Assembly: GCF_029892065.1 (NCBI RefSeq)
Contig: NZ_CP120373.1
Coordinates: forward strand, 2,673,001 to 2,737,000
Length of the DNA: 64,000 nt
Source of the DNA: Sinorhizobium garamanticum
GTDB taxonomy: Bacteria; Pseudomonadota; Alphaproteobacteria; Rhizobiales; Rhizobiaceae
Direction: 5' to 3'
The translations under genes were made by a program, and so were the position numbers. Numbering within the stretch: the first letter of the stretch is position 1; each line of letters opens with the position of its first letter. Shown here in pieces: positions 7,289 through 15,213 of this stretch. The notes under the pieces were generated by a model. It had not been told where the DNA came from. It searched no databases and saw only the letters and a list, made by a program, of their open reading frames with translations.

Positions 7289-8503
7289 TCAGAGCGCGCC
7301 GAGGAGTTCCGGCGTTGCCCAGCCGTCGGCGGGCACTCCGAGCTTCAGCTGCTCCTTCTGCAATGCGGTGCGCGTGCCGGAACCGAGAATGCCGTCGATC
7401 TTGCCGACATCGTGGCCAAGCGCCTGGAGTCGTGTCTGCAGCGCCTTCATCTCGACGTCGCCGAGGCCCGGCTCGGGATTGCCGGCCTGATAGGGCGGGG
7501 CACCGGCAAGGCGGGTCGCGAAATAGGCGGCGGAGGTCGTGTAGATGAACGACTGGTTCCACTCGAGATAGATCTTGAAATTCGGATAGGTCAGGAAGGC
7601 AACGCCCTTGCGACCCTGCGGCAGCACAAGCGATGCCTCAAGCGCGCTGTTGGCGGTGTTGCCGTCACGCGGCGCGACGCCGAGCGCGAACCAGTCGCCC
7701 GCCGTCATGCCGGATTGCAGCCCGGTCTTCTCCCAGGGCAGGTTCTCCGGAACGCTGACTTCCTGGATCCAGGGCTGGCCGGCCTTGAAGCCGAGACTCT
7801 GGATGAACTTTGCCGCCGTGAGAATGGCGTCGGGTGAGCTCTTCTTGAGATTGACGTGGCCGTCGCCGTCGCCGTCGACGCCATAGGCGATGATGTCTTC
7901 CGGCAGCATCTGCACCTGGCCGATCTCGCCGGCCCATGCGCCGCTTGTCGTCGCCGGGTCGAGGTCGCCGTGCTGCACCATTTCGATCGCAGCAACGAGC
8001 TGCGGCCGGAACATTTCCGGGCGGCGGCAATCATGTGCCAGCGTCACCAGCGCGTTGCGCGTGTTGAAGTCGCCCTGGACCGCGCCGAAATCCGTCTCCA
8101 TCGCCCAGAAGGCAGTGATGACCGGCGCCGGCACGCCGAATTCGCTTTCCGCCCGCGCGAAGACGTCGGCATATTCCCTCATCTTCTGCGCGCCGATATC
8201 GAGCCGCGCCTTGCTGACGGTGCGCTTGGAAAACTCGGTGAACGTCTGCTTGAACACGCCTTGGGCGCGGTCGCGGCTCAGCACCTTCTTGTCGGTTGCG
8301 GCGCCGGCGAGCGCACGGTCGGCGACATCGGCAGGAACACCCTTGGCAACGGCCTCGGCCTTGACGCCCTCGAGGAACGCGGCGAGATCACCGCCGCAGG
8401 CCACGCGTGGCGTCGTTTGCGGTTGGGTTTGCGCCAGTGCCGACGTGCCGGCGAGCGCCAGCAGTCCGAGGGTGAGAAGAGCTTTGCGGGCTGTGCCAGT
8501 CAT
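7289..8503 (-). CDS. MltB-type lytic murein transglycosylase with peptidoglycan-binding domain
   Basis: 404 residues. A signal peptide (MMTGTARKALLTLGLLALAG..ALA) leads to an SLT_2/MltB domain: the region FAFWAMETDFGAVQGDFN holds the expected catalytic Glu (in AMETDFGA), and QVQMLPEDIIAYGVDGDGDG matches the MltB core. The last 60 residues form a PG_binding_1 domain (LQTRLQALGHDVGKIDGILGSGTRTALQKEQ). The enzyme cuts glycan strands in the periplasm and leaves 1,6-anhydroMurNAc ends. Two adjacent ATGs (8506, 8503) are possible; AGGAATT upstream fits 8503 better. No lipobox, so it is probably soluble. Confidence 0.92.
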   Translation of the reverse strand: MTGTARKALLTLGLLALAGTSALAQTQPQTTPRVACGGDLAAFLEGVKAEAVAKGVPADVADRALAGAATDKKVLSRDRAQGVFKQTFTEFSKRTVSKARLDIGAQKMREYADVFARAESEFGVPAPVITAFWAMETDFGAVQGDFNTRNALVTLAHDCRRPEMFRPQLVAAIEMVQHGDLDPATTSGAWAGEIGQVQMLPEDIIAYGVDGDGDGHVNLKKSSPDAILTAAKFIQSLGFKAGQPWIQEVSVPENLPWEKTGLQSGMTAGDWFALGVAPRDGNTANSALEASLVLPQGRKGVAFLTYPNFKIYLEWNQSFIYTTSAAYFATRLAGAPPYQAGNPEPGLGDVEMKALQTRLQALGHDVGKIDGILGSGTRTALQKEQLKLGVPADGWATPELLGAL

Positions 8504-8562
8504 CATAATTCCTTTCCGTCGCCGCGCGGCCCCAAAGGCCGGCGAGCGTGCAATCTGTCTCA

Positions 8563-8660
8563 CGCCTGTTTCTCAGACCCGCATCGATTTGAGAAAACAG
8601 GCAGCCATTTGAAATGCCCCCAGCGACCTTCATGCGTCTGAGAGACGCCGGCGCCGTAAG
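8563..8660 (-). repeat. Diverged RIME-like repeat, type A, inverted
   Basis: A hairpin GCCTGTTTCTCA..TGAGAAAACAGGC, then CATTTGAAATG, then a second hairpin around GCGTCTGAGAGACGC and GCCGTAAG. The module order equals an inverted type A repeat with many substitutions. It occupies the gap between the MltB-type and GH25 genes. Confidence 0.5.
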
Positions 8661-8744
8661 GAGTCTGCCGAAGCTCTCTCAGAGCATTATGACCGAATGA
8701 AGAAACGCGGGGTTTGTGCGAGCAATCTGAACGACTATTCCCGT

Positions 8745-9530
8745 CTATCCGCCACGGGAAACCGCCGCGACCCACTTCTGCCAGTTTCTCGCGGAGCCGG
8801 CGAAGGCATTGATGTCCGTGCTTCCCTGGATGCCGGGGATTACACCGGTGCTGGTGTATTGCCAGAAGGCCCAGCGGCGCTCGACATAGACCTCGCCCGG
8901 ATGCTTGGCGGTGGAGCGCACCCAGAAGTGATAGTCCTTGAATTGGTCGACGAGATTGTCGCGATGGAAGTCGACGGACGTATAGATGATCGGCCGCTTG
9001 CCGTAATGCGCCTCAAGCCGGTCCATGAAGCGCTTCATCTCGGCGCGCACGGTCGCAGGCGAGGGGCGATAGCGGCAGGTCTTCGACTCGCCGTTCCATT
9101 CGACATCGAGCACGGGCGGCAGATAGACGGCGCTCTTCGGCACATTGGCGATGAACCAGTCCGCCTGGGCGTCGGCGGTGGAGCAGAAGTAATAGAAATG
9201 GTAGGGCGCATAGGGAATTCCGGCGGCGCGCGCCTGCTGCCAGTATTCGTTGAAGCGCGTGTCGATCCTGTCCTTGCCCTCCGTCGCCTTGATGAAGGCG
9301 AAGGAGACGCCTGAATTCTTGACCCGCGCCCAGTCGATGTCGCCGTTCCACTTGGAAACGTCGATGCCGTGGATGTTGTGACGATGCGGCGCGCGACCGC
9401 CGAAATCCTGCGGGTCCGTATCGTGGAACCGCGGTGATATCGACGCGGTCTGGACCAGGTCGTAGTCAGTGGAGGTGCAGGCGGAAAGGAGGGTTGCAAC
9501 AGGCAGCAAAGCCAGGAGAAGCCGGCGCAT
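8745..9530 (-). CDS. GH25-family lysozyme-like lipoprotein
   Basis: 261 residues. The start at 9530 gives a short lipoprotein signal, MRRLLLALLPVATLLSAC, with lipobox LSAC (Cys18). The rest is a glycoside hydrolase family 25 (muramidase) domain: GIDVSKWNGDIDW near 55-67 (Asp57), and LDVEWNG near 141-147, the DxE pair expected to be catalytic (Asp142, Glu144). FAFIKATEG and YAPYHFYYF are family motifs. It would be anchored to a membrane on the periplasmic side and hydrolyse peptidoglycan between MurNAc and GlcNAc. Divergence from the neighbouring gene is separated by the repeat at 8563. Confidence 0.9.
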   Translation of the reverse strand: MRRLLLALLPVATLLSACTSTDYDLVQTASISPRFHDTDPQDFGGRAPHRHNIHGIDVSKWNGDIDWARVKNSGVSFAFIKATEGKDRIDTRFNEYWQQARAAGIPYAPYHFYYFCSTADAQADWFIANVPKSAVYLPPVLDVEWNGESKTCRYRPSPATVRAEMKRFMDRLEAHYGKRPIIYTSVDFHRDNLVDQFKDYHFWVRSTAKHPGEVYVERRWAFWQYTSTGVIPGIQGSTDINAFAGSARNWQKWVAAVSRGG

Positions 9531-9684
9531 GGGGTTCCCGTTTCGAGACAATCGACGATCCTGCCTCACGCGATGGCTTCCATGATGATGATTTTCCCCT
9601 CGGAGGCGTGCCCCATTTTCACCATATCATCGTAAAAATTGAGTTAGCTCAAGCGGGAATTGTGACGGGACGAACGGCTCCGTG

Positions 9685-9715
9685 TCGCCGGCGCGAGCGC
9701 TTGCCTCGCCGGCGA
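9685..9715 (-). terminator. Hairpin at the 3' end of btaB
   Basis: A 9-bp perfect stem (TCGCCGGCG 9685-9693, CGCCGGCGA 9707-9715) lies 15 bases past the btaB stop codon. It lacks a U-run, so it may be a Rho-dependent or mRNA-stabilising end. Confidence 0.45.
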
Positions 9716-9729
9716 TGCATCGAGTGTTA

Positions 9730-10404
9730 TCAGACCCCGTTCCGGTCCGGGCGGCGGTAGACGGCCAGCCAGGCATATCCTCGGCCGATCGACTTCAATT
9801 CGAGCGTCGCCCCGTTTCTCTCGGCCTTCTCGCGCATGACCTCGAAAAGCGTCTCGCGCGGCGTCACGTGAAAGCGTTTCAGCCACGCCTGGAGCAGGCG
9901 GCGGAAGCCGCCGGGCCATCCCTCCTGCTGGCCGAAGTCGGCAATGTGAAGCGAACCGCCCGGATTGAGCGCGGCGATCGCGGCGTCGAGCGATCTCTGC
10001 CATTCGGGAATCATCGACAGCGCATAGGAGATGACGATCCGGTCGAAACCTGGCAGGTCGAAAGCGGCGGGTGTGAAATTCGTCGCATCGGCGACGCGCA
10101 AAGTTACGTCCGACCGGCCCTGTCGCTGAAGTTTTGTTCGCGCGGTGGCGAGCATTTCTGCTGAAATATCGAGACCGAACAGGCGGGTATCCGGATAGAG
10201 CTCACCGATCATCGCGAGGTTGCGGCCAGTGCCGCAGCCGACCTCGAGCACGGAGGCGCCTGGCCGCGGATTGAGCTCCCGAATCAGCGTGTCGCGCCCG
10301 AAGAGATAATATTTCCGCGTAAAATCATAGATGTACCGCTGATAGCGGTACATCTGGTCCATGAGGCGGGCGTGATTGTTTTCCAAGGGCTGAGCGGCGC
10401 TCAT
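9730..10404 (-). CDS. btaB: Diacylglycerylhomoserine N-methyltransferase BtaB
   Basis: 224 residues. A class I SAM methyltransferase: motif I ASVLEVGCGTGRNLAMI, followed by LFGLDISAEML and DRIVISYALSMIPEW. The gene overlaps btaA by 4 bases (ATGA), so translation is coupled. In the betaine-lipid pathway BtaB methylates the amino group of diacylglycerylhomoserine three times to give DGTS, a phosphorus-free membrane lipid. The identity rests on the methyltransferase motifs together with the unmistakable btaA neighbour; the opening HARLMDQMYRYQRYIYDFTRKYY is typical of BtaB. Confidence 0.93.
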   Translation of the reverse strand: MSAAQPLENNHARLMDQMYRYQRYIYDFTRKYYLFGRDTLIRELNPRPGASVLEVGCGTGRNLAMIGELYPDTRLFGLDISAEMLATARTKLQRQGRSDVTLRVADATNFTPAAFDLPGFDRIVISYALSMIPEWQRSLDAAIAALNPGGSLHIADFGQQEGWPGGFRRLLQAWLKRFHVTPRETLFEVMREKAERNGATLELKSIGRGYAWLAVYRRPDRNGV

Positions 10405-11651
10405 GCTTTCTTCCGGTAGACGTGGAAGCCGCCGTAGATGGCAGAACGGTCCTCGGCGCCGAGCTTTACGGACGCTTCGGCATCGTAGTGCCACTGGTCG
10501 AGCAGTGCCGCGGAAACGCGGCCCGGCAGGATGCTTGCTTCCGCGGCCGTGCGGAAGATCACCATGGCGCCGGCATCCGCGGTGCGCGTGATCTCCGTCC
10601 AAAGGTCGTTCAACTGCCGATCGGTCATCCAGTCCTGCGCGTCGAGCAGGACGTAACGATCGACGGACGAAGCCACCTTGCGGGCAAGCAACTCGGTAAC
10701 GCTTGCGTGGTGGACCTCGACGCGGTCCGCATGGGTGCGGATCGCTTCGTGGTTCTCGGCCTGCAGATAGGCCGGCAGTTCACCTTCGTGGGGCTGCGGA
10801 TAGCGTCGCGCGAAAGCCTGCCAGGCGAAATAGTTCTCGCGAAGCGGGAAATGGCAGGTGAGCTTCTCAAGACGCTGGCGCAGCACCGCGGCAAGCGATT
10901 TCTCCGCGCTCAGGCTCGCGAGCTCATCGAACTGCTGCGGCGGGATGCCGAGGCCGAATAGCGAGCTTTTGCGGCTGGTGATCCAGCGGATGACCGGACG
11001 GTCGAACAGCGGCGCGAGCTTGTCGTCAAAGAACTGGCGTTGTTCGCGCATCGAGCGCGCCTGGACAAATTCCTCCGGGTTGATGCCGTGGAGCCGGGCG
11101 AGCAGATGACTGGCGGCAATGAAACGGCCGAGAAGGCCGGTACGATAGATGTTGCGGCCGAAGACGCCGATGCGGCGGCGTCCGCCGAGCGCACGGCCGT
11201 TCCAGTAGGTGCGTGTCGCCGCGTCGAGGTTCGGAGCGAGGAAGAGGTCGAAGGCCTGCACGTTCGACCGCGTGCCGGTTTCGCCGAGAAACCGCACGAC
11301 ATCCTTGTGGCTCGGCAGGTGGCGGAAGGCCGCGAGTTTCAGCCGGTTCAGTGCGATGTGGTGTGGATTGAGATCGACGACATCGATATGGGCAGGGCCG
11401 GCGGACAGGTAGGTCAGCATGTTGCAGCCGCCGGAACCGATCGTCACGATTCGGTGTCCGGGTCGGATCTGCATTGCCGCCATGTCGACGATCGGGTCTT
11501 CCCAGATCTGCGGATAGACGAGCCCCGAGAAGAGCATGCCGAACAGGCGTTCAGAGAGGCCTGCAAGCGAGAGGGCCTTGTGCTGTAGCAGCGCGCTTTT
11601 GAGCTTCGGATTCTTCCTGCTGAAGCCGGCATCGGGGGCTAGTTCTTTCAT
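10401..11651 (-). CDS. btaA: SAM:diacylglycerol 3-amino-3-carboxypropyl transferase BtaA
   Basis: 416 residues (DUF3419 family). It transfers the 3-amino-3-carboxypropyl group of SAM to diacylglycerol, the first step of DGTS synthesis. The SAM-binding region is GHRIVTIGSGGCNMLTYL followed by DVVDLNPHHIALNRLK. LFSGLVYPQIWEDP near the N-terminus and the DAQDWMTDRQLNDLW region near the C-terminus are family hallmarks. It heads the operon with btaB. In Sinorhizobium meliloti, DGTS synthesis is induced by phosphate starvation through PhoB; a weak Pho-box-like sequence is present upstream (complement of 11699-11716). Confidence 0.95.
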   Translation of the reverse strand: MKELAPDAGFSRKNPKLKSALLQHKALSLAGLSERLFGMLFSGLVYPQIWEDPIVDMAAMQIRPGHRIVTIGSGGCNMLTYLSAGPAHIDVVDLNPHHIALNRLKLAAFRHLPSHKDVVRFLGETGTRSNVQAFDLFLAPNLDAATRTYWNGRALGGRRRIGVFGRNIYRTGLLGRFIAASHLLARLHGINPEEFVQARSMREQRQFFDDKLAPLFDRPVIRWITSRKSSLFGLGIPPQQFDELASLSAEKSLAAVLRQRLEKLTCHFPLRENYFAWQAFARRYPQPHEGELPAYLQAENHEAIRTHADRVEVHHASVTELLARKVASSVDRYVLLDAQDWMTDRQLNDLWTEITRTADAGAMVIFRTAAEASILPGRVSAALLDQWHYDAEASVKLGAEDRSAIYGGFHVYRKKA

Positions 11652-11698
11652 CTTTGCCTGCCATCCAATTGAAACTTAGCCGCTTCTAAAGTGACTCC

Positions 11699-11716
11699 GC
11701 TACACTTTGATGACGG
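11699..11716 (-). promoter_or_regulatory. Weak Pho-box candidate upstream of btaA
   Basis: On the reverse strand the sequence CCGTCAT-N4-GTGTAGC is spaced like a Pho box (CTGTCAT-N4-CTGTCAT). The first half matches 6 of 7, the second only about 4 of 7. It lies about 50 bases before the btaA start. The call rests more on the known PhoB control of btaAB than on the match itself. Confidence 0.25.
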
Positions 11717-11829
11717 GGTTTCGCACAGGCGCGAGCTTCCCAAGGGGCTTTTCCTTTCGCTGGAATCCTGTTTCTCTCGCGAGTGCCGCACGGCGGAGAC
11801 GTGGCGGTGCAGCAGCCAGGAGGGCGCGC

Positions 11830-13197
11830 ATGAAACGTTTGCTGAAGACGATCGCGGGGGTGGTGGTCGTCGGTCTTGCGAGCATCGGCGGCTGGCTGGC
11901 GCTGTTTCCGCCGGAGCTTCTGAAGGTCGGCGACGGCTACGCCGCCAAGATCGTCTGCTCCAATGTCTTCCTTGCCAAACGCGATCCGCAAGCCGTTCTT
12001 GCGGAAGACGTGCAGGCGCCCGGCCATCCGCTCTTGAAGTTCGTCCGCGTCTCGGTCGATCGGGAAAAAGAGCGCGTGACGGCGCGGATATTCGGCTTTG
12101 CCGCTCCTGGCCGTGCGATCCACAGGCCAGGATTTGGTTGCTCCAACGTTGACGATAGCGGCGCGCAGGCGCTTGCGGGTTCGGCACGGGAGGCGAAGGC
12201 CGAGCCAGGAGCATCCCGGGCGCACGATGCGGCCATCGGCTGGCCTGACGGCAGCAAGGCCGACATCGATCCGGCGATTCAAGGCGTCGTCGAGGATGCC
12301 GGTCTGGCGGGTCCCGGCATACGCGCGATCGCCGTCGTGCGGGATGGCCGGTTGGTGGCGGAGACCTATGGTCCCGGGTTTGATCGGGACACGCCGCTGC
12401 TTGGCTGGTCGATGACGAAATCGGTAACTGCGGCGCTGATCGGCCTGCGGATCGGTGAGGGGAAGATGGATATCGGTCGCAGCGACCTGCTGCCCGTCTG
12501 GAGCGGTGATGATCGGTCGCGGATCAAGCTCGCCGATCTCCTGGCGATGCAGAGCGGGCTCGCGTTCAACGAGGACTATGGCGACGTCACCGATGTGACG
12601 CGCATGCTCTATCTCGAAAGCGACATGGGCGGCTTCGTAGCGTCAAAGCAGCTGGAAACGCAGCCGGGTGCAAAATTCCGCTATTCGAGCGGCACCAGCA
12701 ATCTTCTGTCGCAGCTGTGGATGCGGACGTTCGACGATCCGGCAGAAGCGCTCGCTTATCCGCGCAAGGCGCTCTTCGCCCCGCTCGGCATGACGAGCGC
12801 CGTGATGGAAACGGACGCGAGCGGCACCTTCGTCGGTTCCTCTTACATGTATGCGACGGCGCAGGACTGGGCGCGCTTCGCACAGTTTCTGCTGGATGAT
12901 GGAAGCTGGAAGGGCAGGCGGATATTGCCTGAGGGCTACGTCACCTTCATGCGCACGCCATCGGCGGCATCCGGCGGCGATTATGGCTCCGGCCAAGTGT
13001 GGCTGCAGGAAAACGGCATTCGCGCCGGCACGGGCAACTTCCCACCGGATACCTTCTGGATGCTCGGGCACGACGGACAGGCGATCATGCTCGTTCCCTC
13101 GCTGCGGCTGGCTGTCGTCCGCCTAGGCCTCACGCCATCGCGCACCGGCTACGACGTGCAGAAGCTGAACGCGAAAATAATAGAGGCGCTCGATTGA
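11830..13197 (+). CDS. Serine hydrolase of the class C beta-lactamase/PBP fold
   Basis: 455 residues. The start follows AGGAGG with good spacing and opens with one N-terminal membrane helix (KRLLKTIAGVVVVGLASIGGWLALF), so the enzyme domain is probably periplasmic and anchored. The beta-lactamase domain begins near residue 160. It has the SxxK motif SMTK (Ser194, Lys197), the YxS/N motif YSS at about 285, and GHDG near the C-terminus in the place of KTG/HxG. These suit an esterase, D-aminopeptidase or low-molecular-weight PBP relative. I cannot pick the substrate; resistance to beta-lactams is not implied. Its end overlaps a hairpin shared with the converging gene. Confidence 0.85.
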   Translation: MKRLLKTIAGVVVVGLASIGGWLALFPPELLKVGDGYAAKIVCSNVFLAKRDPQAVLAEDVQAPGHPLLKFVRVSVDREKERVTARIFGFAAPGRAIHRPGFGCSNVDDSGAQALAGSAREAKAEPGASRAHDAAIGWPDGSKADIDPAIQGVVEDAGLAGPGIRAIAVVRDGRLVAETYGPGFDRDTPLLGWSMTKSVTAALIGLRIGEGKMDIGRSDLLPVWSGDDRSRIKLADLLAMQSGLAFNEDYGDVTDVTRMLYLESDMGGFVASKQLETQPGAKFRYSSGTSNLLSQLWMRTFDDPAEALAYPRKALFAPLGMTSAVMETDASGTFVGSSYMYATAQDWARFAQFLLDDGSWKGRRILPEGYVTFMRTPSAASGGDYGSGQVWLQENGIRAGTGNFPPDTFWMLGHDGQAIMLVPSLRLAVVRLGLTPSRTGYDVQKLNAKIIEALD

Positions 13198-13204
13198 GCG
13201 CCTC
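13183..13204. terminator. Hairpin over the stop codon, between convergent genes
   Basis: A perfect 9-bp stem GAGGCGCTC (13183-13191) / GAGCGCCTC (13196-13204), with loop GATT, spans the stop codon of the serine hydrolase gene. It lies 42 bases before the end of the convergent SLT gene. It has no T-run but is symmetrical and could act on both strands. Confidence 0.5.
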
Positions 13205-13246
13205 GGATGTCAAAGCCACATTACTTGCCGGACGGTGCCGCGAGGC

Positions 13247-14257
13247 CTACCGCATGTCGAGCGTGTCGAGCAGGCCTTTGCGCTTGGCGTGATAATAGTA
13301 GCCGCTGGCGTAGAGCCTCACCGCGCCGTCATGCTGGTTGTCGGCCACCATCCAGGCGCCGCGGAGGTACTTGGTCGCGTATTTGAGATTGGTTTCCGCG
13401 TCGAACAGGCCCTCGGCCGGTCCTTCATAACCGAGCCCCTTGGCGGTGTTGTAGCGGATCTGCATCAGGCCGTAATTGCCCTTGCTGTAGGCGCGGGGAT
13501 TGTAGTTGCTCTCGCGCTTGACGACCCGGTGCACGAGCTCCAACGGAATACCGTTCAGCTCGGCGTAATATTTGATCAGCCGGTCGAGTTCGGGACGCGA
13601 ACTGGTCGGCGTCTTGGAAAACTTCATCGAGTCAGGAATGACGCTTGCAACGGCGCCGACGGCCGAGCCGATCATCCCGGTGTTCGGCCGTGCCGTTGGA
13701 ACGATCATCCGCTTGGCGACCAGCGTTTCGAGGCCGACCGGTTCGCCCGTGTCGAAATCCGATTCCATGGCGGCGGCGACCCCTAGAAAGGGCACGGCCG
13801 CGGGCTCGGCGCCGGCCGGCTTATCTGCAAGCTCGGCGGTCGAGGGGAGTGCCGTACCGGCTGGTGCTGCCATCGCCACCTCGAATGCCTGGCCCGGTTT
13901 GGCCACGGGAACTGCGACTCGCTGCGGCGCCGCAAAGGCCAATGTCGTATCCGTTGCTGGGGTGACGCCCGTCGCCATTTCCATCGTGGCCGGCAGCGTT
14001 GCCGTCGTCGTGGCGGCGACTGGGATCGCCTGTGCTGCGAGCGCGCTCGAAGCGGTGGTTGCCGCCCCGTCCGGTGTCGGCAGGGCATAGGCCGTCATTT
14101 CCGTCCCGGGCTTCGCGATGGGGGTGACTGTCTGCACGGCGGTCAGTTCTTCAAGCGACGTATGCTCGACCGTGGAACACCCCGAGACAATGGCCACCGA
14201 TGCCAGGGCAGCGGCAGTAAATGCCCGTTTTGAAAGGGGGATACGGAATATAGCCAT
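13247..14257 (-). CDS. SLT-domain transglycosylase lipoprotein
   Basis: 336 residues. A lipoprotein signal, MAIFRIPLSKRAFTAAALASVAIVSGC, ends in lipobox VSGC. Residues 28 to about 220 are a low-complexity Ala/Thr/Val/Pro-rich linker with no recognised fold. The C-terminal 110 residues form a goose-lysozyme/SLT domain: catalytic Glu249 in KRESNYNP, then GNYGLMQIRYNTAKGLGY and YATKYLRGA. This is a lytic transglycosylase carried on a long flexible arm, which would let it reach the peptidoglycan from the outer membrane. It faces pfp and the LysE gene on the same strand but is not clearly in an operon with them. Confidence 0.9.
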   Translation of the reverse strand: MAIFRIPLSKRAFTAAALASVAIVSGCSTVEHTSLEELTAVQTVTPIAKPGTEMTAYALPTPDGAATTASSALAAQAIPVAATTTATLPATMEMATGVTPATDTTLAFAAPQRVAVPVAKPGQAFEVAMAAPAGTALPSTAELADKPAGAEPAAVPFLGVAAAMESDFDTGEPVGLETLVAKRMIVPTARPNTGMIGSAVGAVASVIPDSMKFSKTPTSSRPELDRLIKYYAELNGIPLELVHRVVKRESNYNPRAYSKGNYGLMQIRYNTAKGLGYEGPAEGLFDAETNLKYATKYLRGAWMVADNQHDGAVRLYASGYYYHAKRKGLLDTLDMR

Positions 14258-14373
14258 CGTGTCACTTTCGTGCTTCTGGGCCCCGTAGCCCCTGCAAATC
14301 AGTGGATGCCAACCACCGCGCTTGAATCTCCATTAACCCATGCCGCCGGTTGCGGCAAGCACGGGGGAGATTT

Positions 14374-15009
14374 TCACGACGCCGCCCGTTTCAGACCGGC
14401 CGTCAGCAGGCCAGCACCGATCAGCAGCGAGCCACCGGTGCGGTTGACCACGCGGCGAATATTCGGCTTTCGGATCGTGTTTCGGGCGGCCGAGGCGAGA
14501 AAGGCATAGAGCGCTGCATTGAGTGTCGCGAGGATGAGGAAAGTCGCCTCGAAAATCGCCATCTGGGCAAAAAGCGGTCGCGACAAATCGAGGAACTGCG
14601 GCAGGAAGGCGACGAAGAAGATGATGCTCTTCGGATTGAGCGCGGTGACGGCATAGGCGTGCAGGAAGATGCGCCACGGCCTTTCGGCCGAGGCTCTTCC
14701 GTCGGCATCCTGACCCTCGCCGCCGACCGGTGCCTTCCAGAGCTTGATGCCGAGCCAGACGAGGTAAGCGGCGCCGACCCATTTCAATACGGTGAAGATG
14801 GCGGCCGACGTGGCGAGCAAGGCGCCGAGACCGAGCATCGAGGCGGTCATGGCGGTGAAGTCGCCAAGCGCGACGCCAGCGACGGTCGCGCCTGCGGTCT
14901 TGCGGCCGTGGCCGAGGGAATAGGATATCACAAGGAGTATGGTGGGGCCGGGGATGGCGAGCAGCACCGCCGAGGCGGCCGCAAAGGCAAACCAGTGTTC
15001 GAAGGACAT
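14374..15009 (-). CDS. LysE/RhtB-family amino-acid exporter
   Basis: 211 residues with about six hydrophobic helices. The N-terminal region LLAIPGPTILLVISYSLGHGRKTA is the LysE/RhtB signature (the family consensus around PGP), followed by AAYLVWLGIKLWK and ALNPKSIIFFVAFLPQFLD, both strongly conserved. The family exports amino acids such as homoserine, threonine or lysine across the inner membrane. The substrate cannot be assigned from sequence. No regulator gene adjoins it. Confidence 0.92.
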   Translation of the reverse strand: MSFEHWFAFAAASAVLLAIPGPTILLVISYSLGHGRKTAGATVAGVALGDFTAMTASMLGLGALLATSAAIFTVLKWVGAAYLVWLGIKLWKAPVGGEGQDADGRASAERPWRIFLHAYAVTALNPKSIIFFVAFLPQFLDLSRPLFAQMAIFEATFLILATLNAALYAFLASAARNTIRKPNIRRVVNRTGGSLLIGAGLLTAGLKRAAS

Positions 15010-15099
15010 GAAAAGGCTCCACGCTTGAATGGTTTCCCGGAAAGAACAGGGAGGGAGCCATGCAAGCGCGGAGCCGTCAACTGCAATTTCGGGTGCAGC

Positions 15100-15213
15100 T
15101 TAGCGCGGGATGAGGAAAAGTGTGCGCGGTTTTCCGCCCGCATCCCGCGCTAACTTCTTAGAAGCGATCACGTTTATGATTTCAGGTCGATCCGACCTGA
15201 AATCATCGTGATC
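15100..15213. repeat. Two-palindrome intergenic repeat (type B)
   Basis: First palindrome: TTAGCGCGGGATG (15100-15112) with CATCCCGCGCTAA (15141-15153), enclosing a second stem GGAAAA/TTTTCC. Second palindrome: GATCACG..ATGATTTCAGGTCG (15166-15189) with CGACCTGAAATCAT..CGTGATC (15193-15213). The second ends on the first base of the pfp stop codon. The layout of two large palindromes in about 110 bp fits the published description of RIME-class elements in rhizobia. Confidence 0.7.
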
